Shown here in pieces: positions 53,361 through 62,019 of a stretch of 64,000 nucleotides of DNA (position 1 is its first letter; every line of letters begins with the position of its first letter). Source of the stretch: Aurantibacillus circumpalustris (GTDB lineage: Bacteria > Bacteroidota > Bacteroidia > B-17B0 > Aurantibacillaceae). The notes beneath the pieces were generated by a model. It did not search any database, had not been told where the DNA came from, and was given only the letters and a program-made list of their open reading frames with translations. A program made the position numbers and the translations under genes. Location: the NCBI RefSeq assembly GCF_029625215.1, contig NZ_CP121197.1, positions 620,001-684,000 of the forward strand, read 5' to 3'.

Positions 53361-53903
53361 TTACTGGACTGCGTATTTAATATTATTAAAAACCCCGTTT
53401 GTTACATAGATGCTATCTCCTGCTGCAGTGGAACCCGACTTGTGCATTCTAAAAGTGAATGTCCCTGAAACCGTTTTGTTAGTGTTATCTACAGCCGTAA
53501 TATTAAAAGTTCCTTCATCCTCAAAGTGCTGTGTTAACAACCCACCGCCTGGTGTTTTTGTGGTGTAGGTAAAGACCGCATCATCTTTTACTCCACCGAA
53601 ATCATGATTTCCTACACTTAGATTCGGATTTGCTGTTGGAAAATCAATTCCAAGAGCGAAAATATCATTTGCAGTTTCTCCATTTAAAACGAGTGCTGAA
53701 AGATCGTTATCTGTGTCTATAACAAATGCTCCGGTGTTTTTAATGGATGTCCAGGTTGTCCCATTTAACTTTGCAGTCATACTACCATTAACACTTGGTG
53801 TAGGAGTGGGGGTTGGTGTAGGAGTTGGGGTTGTACTCTTTTTACAAGAGCTGACAATTGCAAGGCAAACTAAAAGGACGCTTATTTTTTTAAGATGTAA
53901 CAT
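53361..53903 (-). CDS. lipoprotein with Thr-Pro repeat, inserted between nuoF and nuoG
   Basis: 180 residues. The lipoprotein signal is LLVCLAIVSSCKKS with lipid Cys near residue 20. A (Thr-Pro)6 linker follows, then a domain of about 140 residues (MTAKLNGTTWTSIKNTGAFV, GNHDFGGVKDDAVFTYT, GTFTFRMHKSG) like the small DUF6252-type lipoproteins of Bacteroidota, a beta-sandwich of unknown role. It has nothing to do with complex I as far as known. It reads in operon direction, 37 bases before nuoG and 87 after nuoF, so it should be transcribed with nuo. Confidence 0.82.
   Translation of the reverse strand: MLHLKKISVLLVCLAIVSSCKKSTTPTPTPTPTPTPSVNGSMTAKLNGTTWTSIKNTGAFVIDTDNDLSALVLNGETANDIFALGIDFPTANPNLSVGNHDFGGVKDDAVFTYTTKTPGGGLLTQHFEDEGTFNITAVDNTNKTVSGTFTFRMHKSGSTAAGDSIYVTNGVFNNIKYAVQ
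53790..53835. repeat. Thr-Pro-encoding microsatellite
   Basis: Short tandem GGAGTxGGxGTx-type units encode alternating Thr and Pro after the lipid Cys. They could change length by slippage in 6-base steps without shifting frame. Confidence 0.55.
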
Positions 53904-53990
53904 ATTCTATTTTTGTAGATCGGGTTATTTAATTCTTAATCTTTTTTTCTAATTGGTTTTCAATAAACTATTAACTTTTTTGTAATTATT

Positions 53991-55328
53991 TTAAGCCACA
54001 ATATTATTTAATCTATTATAATGACTGATATCGACAAACTTTTTACTTTTTGCGATTTCTAAAAATTCATGTTTAAAGTGACGAATCGCAGCAGCTACAG
54101 GCCATGCGGCAGCTTCTCCTAAAGGACAAATAGTTTTGCCTTCTATTTTACTTTGAATGTCCCACAACAACTCCACATCACTTTCATTCGCTGTTCCATT
54201 CAAAAATTTCTTTAGTATTTTTTCCATCCAACCTGTCCCCTCACGACAAGGAGAACATTGTCCACAAGATTCATGATGATAAAAACGAGCGAACGTAAAG
54301 AGATTTTTTACAATGCTTGTATCTTCATCCATAACAATAAAACCTCCTGAACCCAACATGGTACCAGTTTGAAAACCACCGTCTCCTAAACTTTCGTAAG
54401 TCATTAAACGTGGTTCGCCTTTTGCGGTTTTTAAAATTAAATCTGCTGGAAGAATCGGCACCGATGATCCACCTGCAACTACAGCTTTTAATTTTTTACC
54501 ATTACGAATGCCACCACAATACTCATCACTGAATATAAATTCTTCAACTGGTACGCCTAATTCAATTTCATAAACACCCGGTTTATTAATATGTCCTGAC
54601 GCAGAAATTAATTTTGTTCCCGTTGATTTTCCGATTCCGATTTTCGCGTACTCTTCGCCACCCATCATTACAATCGGACAAACAGCTGCAATCGTTTCAA
54701 CATTATTTACAACCGTTGGGCAACCCCATAAACCTGCTACTGCAGGAAAAGGCGGTTTGATACGTGGATTACCACGCTTGCCTTCTAACGATTCTAATAA
54801 AGCAGTTTCTTCTCCACAGATATAAGCTCCTCCACCAACTTGTACATAACAGTCGTGTGAAAAATTTGTCCCTAAAATATTTTTTCCTAACCAGCCTGCT
54901 GCATAAGCTTCCGCAAGTGCTGCTTCAAGAATACGTGCTATGTAAAAATATTCTCCACGTATATATATGTAGGAGGTTTTTGCTCCCAATGCATAAGAAG
55001 AAGTAATCATTCCTTCAATCAACGCATGTGGAATTTTTTCCATTAAATAACGGTCTTTGAAAGTTCCCGGTTCAGATTCATCTGCATTACAAACTAAGTA
55101 ACGTTCAACACCTTCAGGCTTTGCAAGGAAACTCCATTTTAAACCCGTTGGAAAACCAGCGCCACCGCGGCCTCTCAAACCCGATTTTTTAACCTCATCA
55201 GTTACCTGGTCAGGGGACATTGAATTCAGTGCTTTCTCTACCGAAGCGTAACCACCGTTAGCACGATAAACCTCTAGAGTGTTTATTCCCGGTACTTTGT
55301 CGTTGTGTATTAATAGTTTTTTACCCAT
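53991..55328 (-). CDS. nuoF: NADH-quinone oxidoreductase subunit F
   Basis: 445 residues. The FMN/NADH-binding block [18 protein letters not shown] near residue 50, the [14 protein letters not shown] motif, [13 protein letters not shown]-like [19 protein letters not shown] and the N3 cluster loop [16 protein letters not shown] with a distal Cys ([12 protein letters not shown]) are all intact. It oxidises NADH at the tip of complex I. Confidence 0.97.
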   Translation of the reverse strand: MGKKLLIHNDKVPGINTLEVYRANGGYASVEKALNSMSPDQVTDEVKKSGLRGRGGAGFPTGLKWSFLAKPEGVERYLVCNADESEPGTFKDRYLMEKIPHALIEGMITSSYALGAKTSYIYIRGEYFYIARILEAALAEAYAAGWLGKNILGTNFSHDCYVQVGGGAYICGEETALLESLEGKRGNPRIKPPFPAVAGLWGCPTVVNNVETIAAVCPIVMMGGEEYAKIGIGKSTGTKLISASGHINKPGVYEIELGVPVEEFIFSDEYCGGIRNGKKLKAVVAGGSSVPILPADLILKTAKGEPRLMTYESLGDGGFQTGTMLGSGGFIVMDEDTSIVKNLFTFARFYHHESCGQCSPCREGTGWMEKILKKFLNGTANESDVELLWDIQSKIEGKTICPLGEAAAWPVAAAIRHFKHEFLEIAKSKKFVDISHYNRLNNIVA

Positions 55329-55376
55329 TTTTTTAATTTCATTGTGTCCTTTAACTAGACTTAGGACGACAGATCA

Positions 55377-55958
55377 CTATAATGTATTTTTATAATCTTT
55401 ATCGGTGTAACTTTTTAATTTTCCTTCAGCTCTATAACCGTCCATAATTTTATCTAACTTATCGTAAGTCAAATTCTCGTGAAAACTAGCTCCACATTGC
55501 AACATTGGTGCAGTTCCACAAGAACCTAAACATTCTACTGCCTTTAAAGAAAACATGCCGTCGCTACTCGTTTCTCCAACCTTAATATTCAATTTTTTCT
55601 CAATGTATTTAATAATGTCTTCTGCACCATTTAACCAGCATGAACTTGTTTGGCAAACTTCGAGAACACATTTACCCATTGGTTTTAAATTGTACATCGA
55701 ATAAAACGAAGCCACTTCAAACACTTCAATAGGTTTTACTTTTAATAAGCTGGCTACATAATCCATTGCTTCAGGACTTAACCATCCGCCAAATTCTGCC
55801 TGAGCAATGTGCAATACAGGAAGCATCGCCGACTTACGTTTATCCGCAGGATACTGCGCTATAATTTTTTGAGCTGCAATCATTGCATCTTCACTGAATT
55901 TTGTTTCGGCGCGTTTTGTTTTGTTAAACTCCTGTGTTCCGTGTACCTGTGAACTCAT
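55377..55958 (-). CDS. nuoE: NADH-quinone oxidoreductase subunit E
   Basis: 193 residues. The thioredoxin-like 2Fe-2S subunit has Cys ligands in VCQTSSCWLNGAE (C-x4-C) and CLGSCGTAPM (C-x3-C). The helical N-terminus contains PVLHIAQAEFGGWLSPEAM. It holds cluster N1a beside NuoF. Confidence 0.96.
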   Translation of the reverse strand: MSSQVHGTQEFNKTKRAETKFSEDAMIAAQKIIAQYPADKRKSAMLPVLHIAQAEFGGWLSPEAMDYVASLLKVKPIEVFEVASFYSMYNLKPMGKCVLEVCQTSSCWLNGAEDIIKYIEKKLNIKVGETSSDGMFSLKAVECLGSCGTAPMLQCGASFHENLTYDKLDKIMDGYRAEGKLKSYTDKDYKNTL

Positions 55959-55986
55959 CTTTTAATAATTATAAATTTTGAATTTT

Positions 55987-56042
55987 AAATGTTGAATTGT
56001 TTAGCTGTTTATTTATCATTTAAAATCTATTATTCAACATTT
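55987..56042. repeat. nuoD-nuoE gap: AAATGTTGAAT/ATTCAACATTT inverted repeat
   Basis: A perfect 11-bp inverted repeat with inner pairing ATTTTAAA/TTTAAAAT occupies most of the gap between the two genes. Confidence 0.65.
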
Positions 56043-56044
56043 CC

Positions 56045-57256
56045 TTAAGCGTCCAACTCCCCCGCAATTACATTCATACTACTCATGGTAAGAATAGCGT
56101 CTGAAAGTAAACCACCTTTAATCATTTCAGGATAAGCCTGATAATAAATAAAACAGGGCCTGCGAAAATGCAAACGAAATGGAGTTCTTCCGCCATCACT
56201 TATTAAATAAAAACCTAATTCTCCATTCCCGCCTTCCACACAATGATATACTTCTCCTTTAGGAACATCTGTTTCACCCATCACAATTTTGAAGTGATAG
56301 ATCAAAGCTTCCATGTTATTATACACCTCTTGTTTAGGTGGTAAGAAGAAATCAGGAATATCAGCATGCACCGGACCAGTAGGCAAGTTTTTAATTGCTT
56401 GTTTAATAATTTCTAGTGACTGCCACATTTCTTCGTTACGAACAGTGAAACGATCGTAAGTATCACCACTTGTTCCAACTGGAATTTTAAAATCAAAATC
56501 TTGATACGAAGAATAAGGAGTTGCTACACGCACATCGTAATCAATTCCTGCAGCTCTTAAATTAGGTCCTGTAAAACTGTATTCTAAAGCACGTTCTCCA
56601 CTTATAGGACCACAATCAACAGTTCTATCCATGAAAATTTTATTGCGCATTAAGAGTTTATTAAATTCATTTAATGCAGCAGGAAAATCTTTTATAAAAG
56701 CATGAATGCGATCCCAAGTTACTTTAGTCCACTCCACATCAAAACCTCCAATGCGACAAATGTTTGTTGTTAAACGTGCGCCGCAAATACTTTCAAAAAT
56801 ATCATAAATATGTTCACGCCATTGAAACAAATATAAGAAACCAGTTGTAGCGCCAGTATCCTGACCAATAATCGTATTACAAATAATGTGATCGGCAATT
56901 CTGGAAAGTTCCATCACGATTACGCGCATGTATTCTGCGCGTTTAGGAATTTCTGCTTTAATTAATTTCTCCACCGTCATGTGCCAACCCATATTATTAA
57001 TTGGCGATGAACAATAGTTTAAACGATCTGTAATTGGAGTTATTTGCGCATAAGGCCTCCTTTCGGCTAATTTTTCAAAAGCTCTATGTATGTATCCTAA
57101 AGTTGGAACGGCGTCGTGAATGATCTCGCCATCCATTTTTAATACGTTTTGAAAAATACCATGCGTAGCAGGATGAGTAGGACCAAGGTTTAAGGTCGTA
57201 TACTCTTTTTCCATTGTGTCGGCTGGAGGCGTTATCGTATTTTCTTTTTTACTCAT
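56045..57256 (-). CDS. nuoD: NADH-quinone oxidoreductase subunit D
   Basis: 403 residues, a separate NuoD not fused to NuoC. It shows LGPTHPATHGIFQNVLKMDGE, TLGYIHRAFEKLAERR, and the C-terminal GDPSIVSAELDA-like end MSSMNVIAGELDA. It belongs to the 49-kDa/hydrogenase large-subunit family and lines the quinone site, with His in THPATHG contacting the quinone head. Confidence 0.97.
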   Translation of the reverse strand: MSKKENTITPPADTMEKEYTTLNLGPTHPATHGIFQNVLKMDGEIIHDAVPTLGYIHRAFEKLAERRPYAQITPITDRLNYCSSPINNMGWHMTVEKLIKAEIPKRAEYMRVIVMELSRIADHIICNTIIGQDTGATTGFLYLFQWREHIYDIFESICGARLTTNICRIGGFDVEWTKVTWDRIHAFIKDFPAALNEFNKLLMRNKIFMDRTVDCGPISGERALEYSFTGPNLRAAGIDYDVRVATPYSSYQDFDFKIPVGTSGDTYDRFTVRNEEMWQSLEIIKQAIKNLPTGPVHADIPDFFLPPKQEVYNNMEALIYHFKIVMGETDVPKGEVYHCVEGGNGELGFYLISDGGRTPFRLHFRRPCFIYYQAYPEMIKGGLLSDAILTMSSMNVIAGELDA

Positions 57257-57260
57257 TTTT

Positions 57261-57307
57261 GATTTAAGATTTAAGATCGAAGATTTAAGGTTTTTACTTC
57301 TTAAATC
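57261..57307. repeat. nuoC-nuoD gap: GATTTAAG/CTTAAATC repeats
   Basis: Three GATTTAAG-like copies in a row face CTTAAATC at 57300, giving a short hairpin between the genes. Confidence 0.5.
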
Positions 57308-57329
57308 TGAAATCTGATTTCAAACTTCT

Positions 57330-57830
57330 TTAGCGTCCAAATAATTTATCTTCTTTGTCTTCACGTACCTGGTCTTCCAGAGGATACTCTTTTCTCAATG
57401 GAAAAATATCCATTTCATCAACATTTAAAATACGCGTTAAATTAGGATGCCCTTTAAAACGAACACCATAAAAATCGTAACTCTCACGCTCCATCCAATT
57501 GGCTCCAACCCACAGATCAGTAGCGGTAGGAATTTCAGGCTTACTAATATCCACAAATGTTTTTACACGAACGCGCATGTTTTTCGGCATGTTGTGTAAA
57601 TGATAAATCACGCCTAATTGTTTTTCGTCAGCAGTTTGCATTGCGGTTAAATCAGTTAAGAAATGAAAGTTGAGATCAGTATCTTCTTTCAAAAACTTTA
57701 GCACATCGTGCACCTTGTTGTGATCAACCGTAAATACTGGAAAGTCATACAGTAATTCTGCCTCCATTTGAAGGTCAGGAAACTGAATTTTCAGCTTTTC
57801 ATTTACTTTATCTAAAATTTCTTTACTCAT
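57330..57830 (-). CDS. nuoC: NADH-quinone oxidoreductase subunit C
   Basis: 166 residues, 30-kDa subunit family. The signature WMERESYDFYGVRFKGHPNLTRIL and the tail FPLRKEYPLEDQVREDKED are intact. It is a structural subunit of the peripheral arm next to NuoD. Confidence 0.96.
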   Translation of the reverse strand: MSKEILDKVNEKLKIQFPDLQMEAELLYDFPVFTVDHNKVHDVLKFLKEDTDLNFHFLTDLTAMQTADEKQLGVIYHLHNMPKNMRVRVKTFVDISKPEIPTATDLWVGANWMERESYDFYGVRFKGHPNLTRILNVDEMDIFPLRKEYPLEDQVREDKEDKLFGR

Positions 57831-57852
57831 CTATTTGATTTACAATTTAAAA

Positions 57853-57884
57853 AATTTACAATTGACGATTTTCAATTGTAAATT
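57853..57884. repeat. nuoB-nuoC gap: perfect 13-bp AT-rich hairpin
   Basis: AATTTACAATTGA and TCAATTGTAAATT pair perfectly across a 6-base loop. This is the clearest member of the nuo intercistronic hairpin family. Confidence 0.75.
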
Positions 57885-57910
57885 GTCAATCCTTCAATTG
57901 TCAATTCTAT

Positions 57911-58474
57911 TTATTCTATTCCGAAACTATTCATTAAGTCCTTATACTGCTCTGAGTGACGACGGCGACCAGATTCATTTTTAGCTAACTCTTGTATTTT
58001 TAAGATGCCATCAATAATTTGTTCAGGACGAGGAGGGCAGCCAGGAACATAAACGTCAACCGGAATAATTCTGTCAATTCCTTGTAAAACGCTGTATGTA
58101 TCAAAAATTCCACCGCTACTTGCACATGCTCCAACACTTAATACCCAGCGTGGTTCGGCCATTTGTTCATATACTTGACGTAACGTAGGACCCATTTTTT
58201 TTGCAATAGTACCCATTACCATTAAAAGATCTGCTTGACGAGGAGAAAAACTCAAACGTTCCATTCCGAAACGAGCAAGGTCGTAATGCGACCCCATAGT
58301 AGCCATAAATTCAATACCACAGCAAGAGGTAGCAAAAGGTAGCGGCCACAAAGAATTGGCGCGGGCCATCCCCATAACTGCATCTACTTTAGTTGCGAAA
58401 AAACCAGGACCTTCCATCCCATCGGGTTGTTTTGCAATTTCTAGTTTTGTTTTTTTTATAATTTCGTTTGACAT
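57911..58474 (-). CDS. nuoB: NADH-quinone oxidoreductase subunit B
   Basis: 187 residues. The N2 cluster ligands are seen in ATSCCGIEFM (tandem Cys), GACASSGGIF and YVPGCPPRPE. RFGMERLSFSPRQADLL is typical. It hands electrons from cluster N2 to quinone. Confidence 0.97.
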   Translation of the reverse strand: MSNEIIKKTKLEIAKQPDGMEGPGFFATKVDAVMGMARANSLWPLPFATSCCGIEFMATMGSHYDLARFGMERLSFSPRQADLLMVMGTIAKKMGPTLRQVYEQMAEPRWVLSVGACASSGGIFDTYSVLQGIDRIIPVDVYVPGCPPRPEQIIDGILKIQELAKNESGRRRHSEQYKDLMNSFGIE

Positions 58475-58494
58475 TTTTTAAAAATTTTAAATGT

Positions 58495-58545
58495 GAAATT
58501 TTGAATGAGTTTAATTTAAAATTTATCATTCATCATTTATCATTC
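58495..58545. repeat. nuoA-nuoB gap: AAATTTTGAATGA/TCATTC-type hairpin
   Basis: AAATTTT pairs with AAAATTT and GAATGA with TCATTC across about 50 bases, a looser relative of the other gap hairpins. Confidence 0.45.
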
Positions 58546-58549
58546 CCGT

Positions 58550-58921
58550 TTAGTCTTCCCACTTTAGAGCTTTCTTGGAGAGCATGTAATAAAAACCAAC
58601 CAATAAAAGCGCAATAAAACTAAACACTTCAATAACACCAAGCATTCCCAGCTCTTTAAAATTGGCTGCCCAAGGGTACATAAAAATAACCTCGATGTCG
58701 AAAAGCACAAATAAAATGGCAACCAAAAAATACTTGATTGAAAAAGGTACACGGGCGTTTCCTTGTGTTTCGATGCCGCACTCAAACGATTCTAGCTTTA
58801 CTTTTGTTTTACGTTTAGGTCCAAGCGCGTGTGTTGCAATTAATGAAACAACGGCAAAACCAACAGCAATAGTAAACATGATAAAAATCGGGAGATAATC
58901 TACAGGAGAATCAGTGCTCAT
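58550..58921 (-). CDS. nuoA: NADH-quinone oxidoreductase subunit A
   Basis: 123 residues with three membrane helices. The loop KLESFECGIETQGNARVPFSIKYFLVAILFVLFDIEVIFMYPWA contains the conserved Cys and acidic residues near the quinone site. It is the first gene of the operon. The operon promoter should lie in the 230 bases shared with tatA, but no clean TAnnTTTG is visible on this strand. Confidence 0.96.
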   Translation of the reverse strand: MSTDSPVDYLPIFIMFTIAVGFAVVSLIATHALGPKRKTKVKLESFECGIETQGNARVPFSIKYFLVAILFVLFDIEVIFMYPWAANFKELGMLGVIEVFSFIALLLVGFYYMLSKKALKWED

Positions 58922-59097
58922 AGGATGCGAAATTTTAGATTGTAAGATTAACTATTTTTACAGAAACCATCAAACTTTCTGCTAAAAAATTAATAAATAT
59001 ATTCTGCCGATTCAGAGGGTCAAAATACAGAGATAATAAAGGCTTGAAGCGGTTTTTGGCAATAAATCATTTCTAAGTCGCTTTAAAGGTAATAATT

Positions 59098-59127
59098 TTG
59101 CTATCCACTAATATTTGAGTACTTTTG
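59098..59127 (+). promoter_or_regulatory. tatA promoter, TTG-N19-TACTTTTG
   Basis: A -33 TTG at 59098-59100 and TACTTTTG at 59120-59127 match the Bacteroidota consensus (TTG, 19-base spacer, TAnnTTTG). The ATG follows 24 bases later. This is the best promoter match in the window. Confidence 0.7.
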
Positions 59128-59151
59128 CCTAAGAATTTAAAATCAACAGCA

Positions 59152-59337
59152 ATGTTTACATTAGGGATCTTAGGCGGTTTAGGCGCAACAGAAGTTATCG
59201 TAATTTTGGTAATTGTTTTATTAATGTTTGGGGGTAAAAAAATTCCAGAATTAATGAAGGGTTTAGGCAGAGGAATTAAAGATTTTAAAGATGCAAGCAA
59301 AGGAGACTCTGAAGGCAGCGAAATCGAAAAAAAATAA
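59152..59337 (+). CDS. tatA: Sec-independent translocase protein TatA/E
   Basis: 61 residues from the ATG at 59152; an upstream TTG would add nine residues inside the promoter-proximal leader and is less likely. One membrane helix ([31 protein letters not shown]) runs into an amphipathic helix containing the FGxKKIPEL motif, then a charged tail. TatA forms the pore that exports folded, twin-arginine proteins. No tatC is in the window. Confidence 0.95.
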   Translation: MFTLGILGGLGATEVIVILVIVLLMFGGKKIPELMKGLGRGIKDFKDASKGDSEGSEIEKK

Positions 59338-59409
59338 TTTTAATTGATTAGATTTGAAGCGTTATTCAAAAAAGGATAACGCTTTTCTTGTTTTATAAAA
59401 CCAAATTTT

Positions 59410-60834
59410 GTGTATTCATTTTTAAGTATAAATAAATTACAGTCCGATCTTAAATCTGGTGCTGTTTCCTGCAAAACCCTCGTTGAAGAGCTTGTTTCAG
59501 AAATCAAAAAAAAGAAACAGTTAAACGCTTTTTTAGAAGTGTTTGAAAAATCTGCTTTAGTACAAGCTATAGTTGTCGATGAAAAAATTAAGTCGGGTAA
59601 ACAAGGTAAACTGGCAGGTGTTGTTGTAGGTTTAAAAGACAATATTTGTTACAAAGGTCATAAAGTTTCTGCTTCTTCAAAAATTTTAGAAGGTTTTGAG
59701 TCTCTGTATTCTGCTACTGTTGTTGAACGGTTATTAGCTGAAGATGCGATAATTATCGGACGTTTAAACTGCGACGAATTTGCCATGGGCAGTAGCAATG
59801 AAAATTCAGCTTTTGGTAATGTATTAAATCCATTGAACGAAAAGTGTGTGCCTGGGGGTTCTTCAGGAGGTGCTGCCGCAGCTGTTGCAGCTAACCTGTG
59901 TCATATTTCTTTAGGGTCAGACACTGGGGGATCTATTCGTCAACCGGCTTCCTTTACAGGAACGGTTGGTATTAAACCAACTTATGGCAGAGTTTCGCGT
60001 TATGGCCTTATTGCTTATGCTTCCTCCTTTGACCAAATTGGTCCAATTACCAAAAGTGTTGAAGACACGGCTCTTGCACTTGAAGTAATCTGTGGTCTAG
60101 ATCCGCGTGATAATACTTCATCAAGTGAAAAGGTTGAAACCTTTTCGAAAGGCCTAGCAGCAGATAAAAAATATAAAATAGCCTATTTAAAGGAATGCGT
60201 GAATGCCGAGGGGCTAGATCCTGAAGTAAAGAGCAGCATTTTAAAACAAATAGAGATCTTAAAAGCAGCGGGACATCAACTAGAGGAAGTTAGTTTTCCC
60301 TATTTGGAATACCTTGTTCCAACCTACTATGTTCTTACTACTGCAGAAGCTTCTTCCAACCTTTCCAGATTTTCGGGTATTCATTATGGACATAGAACCG
60401 AGAATGCTACCGACCTGGAAAGCACTTATAAAAAATCGAGAAGTGAAGGTTTTGGGAAAGAGGTTAAACGAAGGATTATGCTTGGAACCTTTGTGTTAAG
60501 TGCCGGCTATTACGATGCTTATTATAGTAAAGGTCAGAAAGTAAGAAGGATAATTCAACAAAAAACGAAAGAAATCTTTAAAGATTTTGATTTTATTCTG
60601 ACCCCTTCTACACCAGGCACGGCATTTGAATTTGGTAAAAATAGTGCAGATCCAATTAAAATGTATTTGGAAGATATATTTACAGTACAAGCTCCTATAG
60701 CCGGTATACCTGCTATTTCAGTACCCTGCGGCACACACAGTAACGGACTCCCAATGGGCTTACAATTAATGGCCGACTATTTTGAAGAGGAAAAACTTTT
60801 GAATCTTGCTTCCAAAATTAAGCCCTTAGCGTAA
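59410..60834 (+). CDS. gatA: Asp-tRNA(Asn)/Glu-tRNA(Gln) amidotransferase subunit A
   Basis: 474 residues from a GTG start, normal for GatA. The amidase signature is complete: the catalytic Lys in VVGLKDNICYKG, the first Ser in GGSSGGAAAAVAANL, and the nucleophile Ser in LGSDTGGSIRQPASFTG, followed by KPTYGRVSRYGLIAYASSFDQIGP. It releases ammonia from glutamine so that GatB can amidate misacylated tRNA. gatB and gatC are not in the window. Confidence 0.96.
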   Translation: MYSFLSINKLQSDLKSGAVSCKTLVEELVSEIKKKKQLNAFLEVFEKSALVQAIVVDEKIKSGKQGKLAGVVVGLKDNICYKGHKVSASSKILEGFESLYSATVVERLLAEDAIIIGRLNCDEFAMGSSNENSAFGNVLNPLNEKCVPGGSSGGAAAAVAANLCHISLGSDTGGSIRQPASFTGTVGIKPTYGRVSRYGLIAYASSFDQIGPITKSVEDTALALEVICGLDPRDNTSSSEKVETFSKGLAADKKYKIAYLKECVNAEGLDPEVKSSILKQIEILKAAGHQLEEVSFPYLEYLVPTYYVLTTAEASSNLSRFSGIHYGHRTENATDLESTYKKSRSEGFGKEVKRRIMLGTFVLSAGYYDAYYSKGQKVRRIIQQKTKEIFKDFDFILTPSTPGTAFEFGKNSADPIKMYLEDIFTVQAPIAGIPAISVPCGTHSNGLPMGLQLMADYFEEEKLLNLASKIKPLA

Positions 60835-60928
60835 AACTAATTTTACTTATTTTAGCATTAAAATTATGAACACGCTAGTGCAGTGTTTTTAAATATTCTA
60901 AATTTACCAAACATTAAAAAACAGTATA

Positions 60929-61864
60929 ATGAAAGTATCAGTTATTGGAGCAGGAAACGTAGGAGCAACATGTGCAGAGTACATTGCCCTTAATCGCATT
61001 GCAAGCGAAGTTGTTATTTTAGATATTAAAGAAAATTTTGCAGAAGGCAAGGCATTAGATTTAATGCAAACTGCTACCTTAAACGGGTTTAACACCCGTG
61101 TTACCGGAAGCACAAACGATTATAGCAAAACAGCTAATTCAAAAGTAGTAGTTATAACAAGTGGTATTCCACGTAAACCGGGAATGACCCGTGAAGAATT
61201 AATTGGCATTAATGCAGGTATCGTGAAAACCGTTACTGAGAATGTTTTAAAACATTCTCCTGAAGCCATTATAATCATTGTGAGTAATCCAATGGATACA
61301 ATGACTTATTTGGCATTGAAAGAAAGCAAATTACCAAAAAACAGAATTATTGGAATGGGTGGTATCTTAGATAGCGCACGTTTTAAAACTTATTTGTCTT
61401 TAGCATTAGATGCTCCTGCAAGTGATATTAGTGGCGTGGTTATTGGTGGTCACGGTGACACGACCATGATTCCGTTAACGCGTCTTGCTTCTTATACTGG
61501 TGTTCCTGTTTCACAATTTTTAGATGCCGAAGCGTTGAAAAAAGTAGCAGCAGATACAATGGTGGGTGGCGCTACTTTAACCAGTATGCTTGGAACGAGT
61601 GCTTGGTATGCTCCGGGAGCTGCAGTGGCTGCTTTGGTAAATAGCATTATTAACGATCAGAAAAAATTATTCCCTTGTTGTGTTGCCTTGGATGGTGAGT
61701 ACGGACAAAAAGATATTTGTTTAGGAGTTCCAGTAATTATTGGAAAAAACGGCTGGGAGAAAATTGTTGATTATAAATTAAACTCAGAAGAGCAAGCTGC
61801 CTTTAATAAAAGTGCAGAAGCTGTGAGAGCAATGAATACAGTATTAAGTGAAATGAAAGCTTAA
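60929..61864 (+). CDS. mdh: malate dehydrogenase (LDH-like type)
   Basis: 311 residues. The NAD fold starts VIGAGNVGATCAEYIA. The catalytic block VVIGGHGDTTMIPLTR holds the proton-relay His, with its Asp partner in the GILDSARF region. The substrate Arg pattern SGIPRKPGMTREEL indicates malate rather than lactate. It converts malate to oxaloacetate in the TCA cycle and supplies NADH for complex I. Two terminators follow. Confidence 0.96.
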   Translation: MKVSVIGAGNVGATCAEYIALNRIASEVVILDIKENFAEGKALDLMQTATLNGFNTRVTGSTNDYSKTANSKVVVITSGIPRKPGMTREELIGINAGIVKTVTENVLKHSPEAIIIIVSNPMDTMTYLALKESKLPKNRIIGMGGILDSARFKTYLSLALDAPASDISGVVIGGHGDTTMIPLTRLASYTGVPVSQFLDAEALKKVAADTMVGGATLTSMLGTSAWYAPGAAVAALVNSIINDQKKLFPCCVALDGEYGQKDICLGVPVIIGKNGWEKIVDYKLNSEEQAAFNKSAEAVRAMNTVLSEMKA

Positions 61865-61896
61865 TTTTAATTTATTCAAAAAAAACCCGCCTTAAT

Positions 61897-61913
61897 AAGG
61901 GGAATTACCCCTT
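61897..61913 (+). terminator. weak hairpin after mdh
   Basis: AAGGGG / CCCCTT stem with 5-base loop, 33 bases after the mdh stop and preceding the stronger hairpin. Confidence 0.5.
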
Positions 61914-61928
61914 TAACTCACCAAAAAC

Positions 61929-61954
61929 AAAAGAGCATCAATTGATGCTCTTTT
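61929..61954. terminator. strong symmetric terminator between mdh and the next gene
   Basis: A 26-base perfect palindrome, AAAAGAGCATC around CAATTG, followed by GTTTTA. It should stop transcription from mdh. Confidence 0.82.
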
Positions 61955-62019
61955 GTTTTATATATCCCTTTATTTTACTTTCCAATCTTTATACCTTTAT
62001 CTAAACATTGAACAAAGAC

